From Flavobacterium branchiophilum NBRC 15030 = ATCC 35035 (GTDB lineage: Bacteria > Bacteroidota > Bacteroidia > Flavobacteriales > Flavobacteriaceae), in NCBI RefSeq assembly GCF_002217205.1, contig NZ_MUGT01000055.1, forward strand, positions 1-64,000: a DNA stretch of 64,000 nucleotides, written 5' to 3'. Shown in pieces: positions 17,914 through 24,784 of the stretch; position 1 is the stretch's first letter; each line of letters begins with the position of its first letter. Made by a program: the position numbers and the translations under genes. The notes under the pieces were generated by a model, which ran no database searches, was not told the origin of the DNA, and saw nothing but the letters and a program-made list of their open reading frames with translations.

Positions 17914-17987
17914 TTTGTCATTCCGACGAAGGAGGAATCACATAACATGAGTAACAAATGCGATTCCTCCTCCGTCGGAATGACAAA
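17914..17987. repeat. 26-bp inverted repeat after the GIY-YIG gene
   Basis: Arms 17914-17939 and 17962-17987 are complementary except for one position (25 of 26) and enclose 22 nt. The arms contain GTCATTCCGACG and GGAGGAATC. Base composition is GC-rich against the local background. It is consistent with a mobile or REP-like palindrome; a T-run for termination is absent. Confidence 0.85.
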
Positions 17988-18000
17988 AAGGAGACAAAAA

Positions 18001-18013
18001 GTTCTTTGACATA
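18001..18013 (+). promoter_or_regulatory. boxA-like motif in the CRISPR leader
   Basis: GTTCTTTGACATA lies 75 nt upstream of the first CRISPR repeat and resembles the boxA antitermination element of rRNA leaders. boxA elements have been described upstream of CRISPR arrays in other bacteria. It supports transcription entering the array from this side. No exact -7 box was found in the leader. Confidence 0.45.
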
Positions 18014-18087
18014 CGTTTTCATGGTCTTAAACAGCCAAACCACAAAGACGATGTAAGAGTAATCTGTGCATCAGTGGCAATTTTAAA

Positions 18088-19651
18088 GTTGTGGTTTACA
18101 AACACCAAAATAATATTTTTTATTGGTGTGTTTGTGAATTTATTTGATTAAAGATTAGAAAACACGATATGCAATAGTACAAACACAATCATCACTGCCT
18201 TGTTGTGGTTTACAAACACCAAAATAATATTTTTTATTGGAGTGTTTGTGAATTTATTTGATTAAAGATTAGAAAACACGATATGTGGTGCTACTTTTGG
18301 AGCAATAGTGGCTGGGTTGTGGTTTACAAACACCAAAATAATATTTTTTATAGGTGTGTTTGTGAATTTATTTGATTAAAGATTAGAAAACACGATATGT
18401 GAATGGATTCTTGCTAGAGAAAAAGACATGTTGTGGTTTGATTAAAGATTAGAAAACACGATATGTGAATCCATTGAATCAATGTCCGCAGATACGTTGT
18501 GGTTTGATTAAAGATTAGAAAACACGATATGTGCACGGATAACCGAAAAAATAAGTCTGATGTTGTGGTTTGATTAAAGATTAGAAAACACGATATGCTT
18601 TGCCTTCAAATGAATTAATGGCATCAAGTTGTGGTTTGATTAAAGATTAGAAAACACGATATGAGTTTCTAAATTGAAAGATTTAGAACACTTGTTGTGG
18701 TTTGATTAAAGATTAGAAAACACGATATGAATGGTTAAGACGGCTTGGAGGCTCTGAAAGTTGTGGTTTGATTAAAGATTAGAAAACACGATATGTACAT
18801 TGGAACTGCACCGTGTTAGCAGTTGTTGTGGTTTGATTAAAGATTAGAAAACACGATATGCGTACTTTTAAGGAGCAGACTGATTTATGGTTGTGGTTTG
18901 ATTAAAGATTAGAAAACACGATATGAGATAGAAGCTACATCAGCTTATTTCGACAGTTGTGGTTTGATTAAAGATTAGAAAACACGATATGAACGCAGTA
19001 ATAGTTAAATCAGACCTTGATGTTGTGGTTTGATTAAAGATTAGAAAACACGATATGTTTTGTACCTGTGGAATTAAAGTTACCCCGGTTGTGGTTTGAT
19101 TAAAGATTAGAAAACACGATATGAATGCAACAAAAGGAATTTCAAACCAAAGTGTTGTGGTTTGATTAAAGATTAGAAAACACGATATGTCAAATATGAA
19201 AATATCCAAAGCAAGAAAAGTTGTGGTTTGATTAAAGATTAGAAAACACGATATGGCATTTTTCAAAACAAAATAAGAAAGGCTTGTTGTGGTTTGATTA
19301 AAGATTAGAAAACACGATATGTTATCTCGTGTGAACTGGATGAGACCGACAGTTGTGGTTTGATTAAAGATTAGAAAACACGATATGTTTACAGCCGATA
19401 AGTTGGAAAGCATTTCCGTTGTGGTTTGATTAAAGATTAGAAAACACGATATGTTTACAGCCGATAAGTTGGAAAGCATTGCCGTTGTGGTTTGATTAAA
19501 GATTAGAAAACACGATATGATAGTAAGCCTAATTTTTCTAGGCGTGGCAGTTGTGGTTTGATTAAAGATTAGAAAACACGATATGGTTTTGAATTTAAAA
19601 GAAAAAACCCTTAAAGTTGTGGTTTGATTAAAGATTAGAAAACACGATATG
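18088..19651 (+). CRISPR. Type II-C CRISPR array, 22 repeats and 21 spacers
   Basis: The standard repeat is 36 nt, starting GTTGTGGTTT and ending ACACGATATG. Repeat starts are 18088, 18202, 18316, 18430, 18496, 18562, 18628, 18694, 18760, 18825, 18890, 18956, 19022, 19088, 19154, 19220, 19286, 19352, 19418, 19484, 19550 and 19616. Spacers are 30 nt, except two of 29 nt (18796-18824 and 18861-18889). The first three repeats are 84 nt long because of a 48-nt insert after base 10. Spacers at 19388-19417 and 19454-19483 differ by one base. Repeat orientation is set by the tracrRNA anti-repeat: crRNA is read on the plus strand. The leader is probably on the left (boxA-like motif, propagated insert). 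After the last repeat, 30 nt are followed by GATTAATTG, perhaps a decayed repeat. Confidence 0.98.
18098..18373 (+). repeat. 48-nt hairpin-forming insert in three CRISPR repeats
   Basis: Copies occupy 18098-18145, 18212-18259 and 18326-18373. Each begins ACAAACACCA and contains GTGTTTGT 8-bp terminal complementarity around an AT-rich loop, then GAATTTATTT. Copies 2 and 3 each differ from copy 1 by one T-to-A change, whereas the flanking repeat parts are identical. TTT on both sides could be a 3-bp target duplication. Confidence 0.9.
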
Positions 19652-19707
19652 AGTTGGCTTGTTGCCTTCTGATATTCAAGGGATTAATTGTAAATATCGT
19701 TATAAAA

Positions 19708-19752
19708 AATGCCTCTTTATAGGACTGATAACCCTATATTGAGGCATTTTTT
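19708..19752. terminator. Bidirectional terminator between array and cas2
   Basis: AAAAAATGCCTC...TATAGG...CCTATA...GAGGCATTTTTT: an outer 6-bp and an inner 6-bp stem with an A-run and a T-run on either side. It would stop both the array transcript and the convergent cas1-cas2 transcript. Confidence 0.85.
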
Positions 19753-19757
19753 GTTTT

Positions 19758-20087
19758 CTAAAACAGCTCTAGCTGTACAGGCATTGGTACTTTTGGCAAC
19801 GGAGCTTGGCCCCAATAATTCATAATATTGCCAAACTGTTTGTCGGTTATCCGTACAACACTCACCTTGCCTAGTGGGGGCAACAATTGTACGATACGTT
19901 TTTCGTGTACGTCGGCACTCTCGCTACTGGCACAATGTCTTGTATATACAGAATATTGCATCATCGTAAATCCGTCGTTCAATAATTTGTTTCTAAAAAC
20001 CGAGGCATCTTTACGGTTTTTTTTTGTTGCTGTGGGCAGGTCAAAAAATACAAACAACCACATTATCCGATATCCGTTGAGTTCCAT
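19758..20087 (-). CDS. cas2: CRISPR-associated endoribonuclease/integration factor Cas2
   Basis: A 109-aa Cas2 of the type II kind, the structural partner of Cas1 in spacer integration. The N-terminal strand MWLFVFFDLPTATKKNRKDA carries the conserved Asp, followed by FRNKLLNDGFTMMQYSVYTRHC and a C-terminal VQLELF. The start at 20087 (MELNGYRIMWLFVFF) keeps the YRIMW segment seen in Bacteroidota homologues and overlaps cas1 by 25 nt. An internal ATG at 20063, sharing its A with the cas1 stop, is the alternative. It is transcribed toward the array and ends next to a bidirectional terminator. Its base composition is clearly more GC-rich than that of cas9. Confidence 0.93.
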   Translation of the reverse strand: MELNGYRIMWLFVFFDLPTATKKNRKDASVFRNKLLNDGFTMMQYSVYTRHCASSESADVHEKRIVQLLPPLGKVSVVRITDKQFGNIMNYWGQAPLPKVPMPVQLELF

Positions 20088-20962
20088 AACTTGGCATATT
20101 TTATTTTTTTGCGTTCGCCCGTATAACATTGTTGTAGCGAGCTGGCTGTTTTTTGTAAAGCCACCATCAAAGGGCTTTTTTCGTTTTCAAAATACACTGT
20201 TCGGGTTAGCAGTTGCAACAACTCGGCTTTTAGGGTGGTGTTCAACTCTTGTTCTTCAAATTTTTGCATCATCTCAAATACTTTTTCGTCCACCAGCGGT
20301 CTGTAGGGTTCCATAATGTCGTCTGCAAGGGCAAAGGCGTTGTATTTGTTTTTGTGATGAATGCCTAGCGTATTGAGCAAGCCACTGCCAGATAAGGCTC
20401 GTGCTGTGGCGGCTCGTAAAATGGCATAGCCATAATTTAGAAAATTGTTGGGATAGTTACCAAATCGCTCTCGCTTAAAATCAAATTCAAAAAACCGCTG
20501 CCAGTATTGGCTAGCCGCTACCCCTTCCATGTTGGTACTGTCGCCACTCAAAACTTTTGAGGCTAAAAAATCAAAGTGGTTTTTTTTGCCTTCCATTCGT
20601 TCCAAAAGGCTTCCTTGGTTTTTAATTTTTTCGACAATTGTTTGTTGCCACAATTGTTTTTTGAGCGGTACACTGGCTTCCAATTGGTTTCTAAAAATCT
20701 CTTGTTGCACGTGGTGGCTGTTGAGATTCATAAACATTCCTTGTGGCAAATGATTTTGATGACATACAATGATGGCGGCATTGTTTTCTATCAACAAATT
20801 CATGGCTCTGATGCTCAAATACACCTCTGGATTATCGACAACTACAAATCCTAAATCTTCGATTGGAATGGTGGTTTCTCTCCATTCGGTTTTGATAACC
20901 AATTGACGGTTTTTGGTAGAAACAGAGGCTTTGTTTTCTAATAAAATAGTACGTTTTAACAT
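20063..20962 (-). CDS. cas1: CRISPR-associated integrase Cas1, type II
   Basis: A 299-aa Cas1, the metal-dependent integrase that inserts new spacers. The type II form opens LKRTILLENKASVSTKNRQL. Catalytic residues are visible: E146 in STNMEGVAASQYW, H203 in LGIHHKNKYNAF, and E218 in ADDIMEPYRPLVD. Length and motifs are normal, so it should be active. It lies immediately upstream of and overlaps cas2. The pair is convergent with cas9 and separated from it by the array and three unrelated genes. Codon use is more GC-rich than cas9, suggesting a separate history. Confidence 0.95.
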   Translation of the reverse strand: MLKRTILLENKASVSTKNRQLVIKTEWRETTIPIEDLGFVVVDNPEVYLSIRAMNLLIENNAAIIVCHQNHLPQGMFMNLNSHHVQQEIFRNQLEASVPLKKQLWQQTIVEKIKNQGSLLERMEGKKNHFDFLASKVLSGDSTNMEGVAASQYWQRFFEFDFKRERFGNYPNNFLNYGYAILRAATARALSGSGLLNTLGIHHKNKYNAFALADDIMEPYRPLVDEKVFEMMQKFEEQELNTTLKAELLQLLTRTVYFENEKSPLMVALQKTASSLQQCYTGERKKIKYAKLWNSTDIG

Positions 20963-21172
20963 ATTTAAGTATTTAAAATTGAAGCTATTAAAACGGAATA
21001 ATGATTATTATTGTTGTATTTGATACTCCTTTTTTAAAGCCTTTAATCCAAAAATATGTTGAGGTTTAACTATTGATATTGTTTGAAATTTTGATAAATA
21101 ATTACTTGTTGCAACTGTTTTTTAAAAGAAGTTTATTATTACAAATAAAGTGGCTTTTTTGCAGACGCTGCG
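20963..21172. other. Intergenic region upstream of cas1
   Basis: AT-rich sequence that should hold the cas1-cas2 promoter; no exact -7 box close to the cas1 ATG was identified. Together with the palindromic element and promoter that follow, it fills 446 nt between divergent genes. Open frames here overlap the palindrome and look like chance. Confidence 0.4.
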
Positions 21173-21260
21173 TTAGGGATAGTAGTGGAAATCCTTTTTT
21201 GGGGCAGGGCTTTTTTTTGGCCCTGCCCCAAAAAAGATTGCAACGGATAGCCCGGCCCCT
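21173..21260 (-). repeat. Variable-core palindrome family, GC-rich core
   Basis: Minus-strand copy of the family. The plus strand reads GGGATAGTAGTGGAAATCC, a core of TTTTTTGGGGCAGGGC / GCCCTGCCCCAAAAAA, then GATTGCAACGGATAGCCCGG. The core is a 16-bp perfect inverted repeat unrelated to other copies. It lies between divergent promoters, so it cannot serve simply as a terminator of a neighbouring gene. Confidence 0.75.
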
Positions 21261-21358
21261 TGTGGGAACGCCCAAAAAAGGTTTGTGGTTTTGTAGTGAA
21301 GTTTTTTTTTGATATTATTCATCAAGTAAATTGTGTGTAGGGTTGTGGTTTGAAATTG

Positions 21359-21390
21359 TTTGCACCGTTCAAAGTATTTTGCTACATTTG
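21359..21390 (+). promoter_or_regulatory. Promoter (-33 and -7) of the cNMP/CBS/nucleotidyltransferase gene
   Basis: TTTG (21359-21362) and TACATTTG (21383-21390) are 20 nt apart, the typical Bacteroidota -33/-7 arrangement. The ATG follows 18 nt later. Confidence 0.75.
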
Positions 21391-21408
21391 CCATAAAATA
21401 ATGCACCA

Positions 21409-23316
21409 ATGAACAATCCCGTAGCAGATAAAATAGCAGATTTTTTATCGGATTTTAAACCATTTAACTTATTGAGCCACAGCGATTTGTTGTTGGTGTC
21501 CAGAGAAGTGAAAATATTGTACAAAGATAAGGGCAAAACGTTGTTTCAGGTAAACGATGCGTTGCACGATTGTTTTTATGTGATTTATTCGGGAAGTGTC
21601 AAATTGACGGTGTTTGCAGATGCCGAGGAAACGTTGTTGAACAAGTGTCAGAGGGGGGATATTTTTGGGTTGAGGCCTTTTTTTGCAAAAAACAACTACA
21701 TGATGACGGCCACGGCCCGAGAAGATGCTATGGTGTATGCGATTCCGTTGGCGGTTTTTAAACCACTATTGGCTTCAAACACAGAGGTTTTGGATTATTT
21801 ATTGGAAAGTTTTGCCTCGGTGTCTAGTACGTCCAAAGATAGTAAAAACACGATTTCGGATGCCATTTCGATGACAGAAAATGGGTCGGAAATTCAGTAT
21901 TTTCAGGCATTAAACTATTCCAAAACAACCTTGCAGGTGGTAGTAGAGCAAACGATACATCAGGTGGCACAGTTGATTAGTGAAAAAAATACTGATTATT
22001 CGCTTGTAATAGAAAATAATTTACCAATTGGTATTGTAACCGATGAAGATTTTCGGTCGAAAGTTGCAACAGGCCGCTACCCTATTTTGTCCTCAATAGA
22101 CAAAATCATGTCGTCGCCCGTGATAACGGTTACCGAAAACATTTCGTTGACAGAGGCTCAATTGTTGATGCTCAAAAACAGTGTTACCCACTTGTGTGTA
22201 ACAGAAGATGGGAGCGACAAGTCGGTGGTAAAGGGAATTATTACACAAAATGATTTAATTGTAGCACATTCTAACAATCCTGGGGTTTTGTTGAAAGAAA
22301 TAAAGAAGGCAAAAAGTACTAAAGAATTGAAAAATATTCAGGAAAAATTGTATGAATTGATACAAACTTCTATTTCAAAAAACATACCTATACAAAGTAT
22401 TGCCATGATAGTGGGCGAAATATTTTTTGCGTTAAATAAAAGGGTTATTGAGCTGGCTATTATGGAGTTGGGGACTCCTCCAACTACTTTTGCATGGTTT
22501 AGTATGGGCAGTCAGGCTCGAAAAGAACAAATTTTGCAAACAGATCAGGATAGTTTTTTGGTGTTTGATGATGTTGCGGCCGATATGTACCGCAATGTGA
22601 AAGATTATTTTTTGAAATTGTCAAAAAAAGTAACCACAACGCTCGAAAAAATAGGGTATCCAATGTGTGCCAATGGTCATGTGGCCAGCAATTATATTTG
22701 GTGTAAGTCGTTGAGCGACTGGACTAAACAGTTTAACAATTGGATAAATACTCCAGGAGAAAACACAGACGATGTATGTAGTGTTTTTTTTGATTTTGAA
22801 TTGATTTATGGCGAAGTAAAAATAGAAGAAACCTTACAGAATATTGTGTTTAAAGAACGAAAATCCAATCATTTGTTTTATGATTATTTAGGTAACGAAG
22901 CCATAAAAAAACCAGCCCCCTTGAATTTTTTCAAAAAATTTAATTTGGAAGAAGAAGGTGCCGAAAAAGGGAAATTTGATATCAAAACCCGAGGGCTACT
23001 GCCGCTGGTAGATGCGGCAAGGTTGTTTGTATTGAGTCAAAACATCAAAGGCAATGGTCATACCTACTTTAGGTTCAAGCAGTTAGCACATTTGAATCCG
23101 CAGCATCAAGCATTATTTTTGAATTGTGCCGAGGCCTTTATCACGCTTTCTAAATTTAGAATTTTGGATGGATTGAAAAATGATAGCCAGGGGCAGTATA
23201 TAGATTTAGAAGAATTTTCAAAGTTGGATAAAGAAAAATTAAAAAATGCTTTATTGAGTTTGAAAGATTTAGAAGAAATCATCAAAGAACAATTTCAACT
23301 AACCCATTTTTCGTAA
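21409..23316 (+). CDS. cNMP-binding / CBS / DUF294 nucleotidyltransferase protein
   Basis: A 635-aa multidomain cytosolic protein. Residues ~15-130 are a cyclic-nucleotide-binding domain (FYVIYSGSVKLTVF, CQRGDIFGLRPFF). Residues ~170-290 are a CBS pair (LPIGIVTDEDFRSKV, IMSSPVITVTENISLTEA). From ~300 comes the DUF294 nucleotidyltransferase, with the polymerase-beta-type signature MGSQARKEQILQTDQDSFLV starting near residue 366. A helical DUF294 C-terminal domain follows. Such proteins occur as GlnD-like sensors in many bacteria; the modified target is unknown. The exonuclease-like gene starts 2 nt downstream, so they form an operon. Composition is more GC-rich than most neighbours. Confidence 0.88.
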   Translation: MNNPVADKIADFLSDFKPFNLLSHSDLLLVSREVKILYKDKGKTLFQVNDALHDCFYVIYSGSVKLTVFADAEETLLNKCQRGDIFGLRPFFAKNNYMMTATAREDAMVYAIPLAVFKPLLASNTEVLDYLLESFASVSSTSKDSKNTISDAISMTENGSEIQYFQALNYSKTTLQVVVEQTIHQVAQLISEKNTDYSLVIENNLPIGIVTDEDFRSKVATGRYPILSSIDKIMSSPVITVTENISLTEAQLLMLKNSVTHLCVTEDGSDKSVVKGIITQNDLIVAHSNNPGVLLKEIKKAKSTKELKNIQEKLYELIQTSISKNIPIQSIAMIVGEIFFALNKRVIELAIMELGTPPTTFAWFSMGSQARKEQILQTDQDSFLVFDDVAADMYRNVKDYFLKLSKKVTTTLEKIGYPMCANGHVASNYIWCKSLSDWTKQFNNWINTPGENTDDVCSVFFDFELIYGEVKIEETLQNIVFKERKSNHLFYDYLGNEAIKKPAPLNFFKKFNLEEEGAEKGKFDIKTRGLLPLVDAARLFVLSQNIKGNGHTYFRFKQLAHLNPQHQALFLNCAEAFITLSKFRILDGLKNDSQGQYIDLEEFSKLDKEKLKNALLSLKDLEEIIKEQFQLTHFS

Positions 23317-23318
23317 TT

Positions 23319-23882
23319 ATGCTAGACTGGCTCATCAATATCGGAAGCAATTATCCAGATTTTTGGAAAACATATACAGAAAAATTTCAAACCAAATCCA
23401 AACAGTTTGTTGTTTTGAGTATAGAAACCTCGGGTTTGAATCCAACAGAGGATTACATCATGTCTGTTGGGGCTATTGTTATCAACCAAAATGAAATTTT
23501 AGTACGGCAGGTTTTTGATTTTAATTTGAATGAATTTTCATACAATTTAGAAGAGCAATTGAATGCAAAAGAACAAGAACTTATCATCAATTTTATTGAT
23601 TTTATAGGTAATGCTACACTTATAGGTCATAGAATTCATTTTGATATTGCTATATTAAATGAATATCTCAAAAAAATGCAATGCGGCCGACTGAAAAATG
23701 AGGCATTGGATGTAGAAGTGATGTATAAAAAATGGAAAGATACTAATGAAAAAACTTTTACAGTAGAAGAATTATTACAAGAATTTAAGATAGAAAAAAG
23801 CGAAAGAAATACGGCTTCGGAGGACGCATTGTCTCTCGCTGTGTTGTTTTTGAAATTAAAATCAAAACTGAATATGCCTTAG
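23319..23882 (+). CDS. DnaQ-like exonuclease-fold protein, catalytic residues partly replaced
   Basis: A 187-aa DEDDh exonuclease fold. Motif I reads LSIETSGLNP where active enzymes have D-x-E-T-x-G, so the first Asp is Ser. Motif II is IGHRIHFDIAILNEYL, keeping the Asp. Motif III is RNTASEDALSLA, keeping the last Asp but without the usual His five residues earlier. It may therefore be weakly active or a nucleic-acid-binding relative. It is fused in operon with the cNMP/CBS/nucleotidyltransferase gene (2-nt gap), an arrangement seen in other bacteria, and its end overlaps the convergent ppx gene by 4 nt. Confidence 0.82.
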   Translation: MLDWLINIGSNYPDFWKTYTEKFQTKSKQFVVLSIETSGLNPTEDYIMSVGAIVINQNEILVRQVFDFNLNEFSYNLEEQLNAKEQELIINFIDFIGNATLIGHRIHFDIAILNEYLKKMQCGRLKNEALDVEVMYKKWKDTNEKTFTVEELLQEFKIEKSERNTASEDALSLAVLFLKLKSKLNMP

Positions 23883-24784
23883 ATTTTGCCATAATACATG
23901 GCTTTCACAATGCCGTCTGAAAGTCCAATTTTGGGAACATAAATGTTTTGTGCTTTGCTCCATTTCATGGCATTCAAATACAATTTCATGGCAGGAATGA
24001 TAACGTCTGCTCTATCAGGATTGAGGCCCAACTCAGCAATACGTTGTTCATAAGTCAAATTGTTGAGTATTGTAAATTGAGCATTTAAGTAAATATATGT
24101 TAAAGGTTTTTCTTGTGATTTACCAGACATTTTAAATAATTTGTTAATATTTCCACCAGAACCTATCAAGGAAATACTATCATAACCAGATGTATTGTTT
24201 ACAATCCATTTTTCAATTTCTTTCCAAACGATGTCGCTTACCACTTCGTTGAGCAATCGAACCGTACCCGCTTTAAAGGATTTAGAAGCAATAATTTTGC
24301 CGTCGGAAAACAACGAAAACTCTGTACTACCACCACCAACATCTACATACAAATATGTTTTTTCTGTTTTTAATAAGAAATGCAAATCGGTTGATGCGAT
24401 GATGGCCGCCTCTTTTTTGCCATCAATGATGTCGATGTCGATTTCGGCTTCTTTTTTGATAATGTCCACAACCTCTTTGCCATTATAAGCCTCTCTCATG
24501 GCCGAAGTGGCACAGGCCAAATAACTTTCTACCTTATGAACTTTCATCAACAATTTAAAAGCTTTCATGGCATCGACCATTCTTTCAATATTTTCGGAAG
24601 TTATTTCTCCTACCGTAAAGGCATCCTGACCTAAACGAATAGGTACCCTAACCAACGAACTTTTGTTAAACTGGGTTTGTTTGCCTTTGTATTCGATAAT
24701 ATTAGTAATGAGCAACCGCATGGCATTAGAACCGATATCTATTGCGGCATACTTTTTTATTTTTATATGTTCTGTTGTACTCAT
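23879..24784 (-). CDS. ppx: Exopolyphosphatase / guanosine pentaphosphatase (Ppx/GppA)
   Basis: A 301-aa actin-fold phosphatase that hydrolyses terminal phosphate of polyphosphate (or pppGpp). The phosphate-1 loop is YAAIDIGSNAMRLLI at the N-terminus and the second is YVDVGGGSTEFSLFSDGK; the STAMREA-type segment reads CATSAMREAYNG. It is the short form without the C-terminal HD domain. It starts within the ppk1 stop (ATGA overlap), so it is translationally coupled to the kinase that makes its substrate. Confidence 0.92.
   Translation of the reverse strand: MSTTEHIKIKKYAAIDIGSNAMRLLITNIIEYKGKQTQFNKSSLVRVPIRLGQDAFTVGEITSENIERMVDAMKAFKLLMKVHKVESYLACATSAMREAYNGKEVVDIIKKEAEIDIDIIDGKKEAAIIASTDLHFLLKTEKTYLYVDVGGGSTEFSLFSDGKIIASKSFKAGTVRLLNEVVSDIVWKEIEKWIVNNTSGYDSISLIGSGGNINKLFKMSGKSQEKPLTYIYLNAQFTILNNLTYEQRIAELGLNPDRADVIIPAMKLYLNAMKWSKAQNIYVPKIGLSDGIVKAMYYGKI

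Noticed and set aside
18940-19479. 179-codon minus-strand frame with repeated SCFLIFNQTTT segments
   Set aside because: It is only the translation of CRISPR repeats and spacers, possible because the 66-nt period is a multiple of three.
19828-20854. Plus-strand frames opposite cas1-cas2
   Set aside because: Shadows of cas1 and cas2, whose catalytic motifs are clear on the other strand.
21073-21409. Open frames on both strands between cas1 and the cNMP/CBS gene
   Set aside because: They overlap the GC-rich palindrome and the promoter; low-complexity translations.
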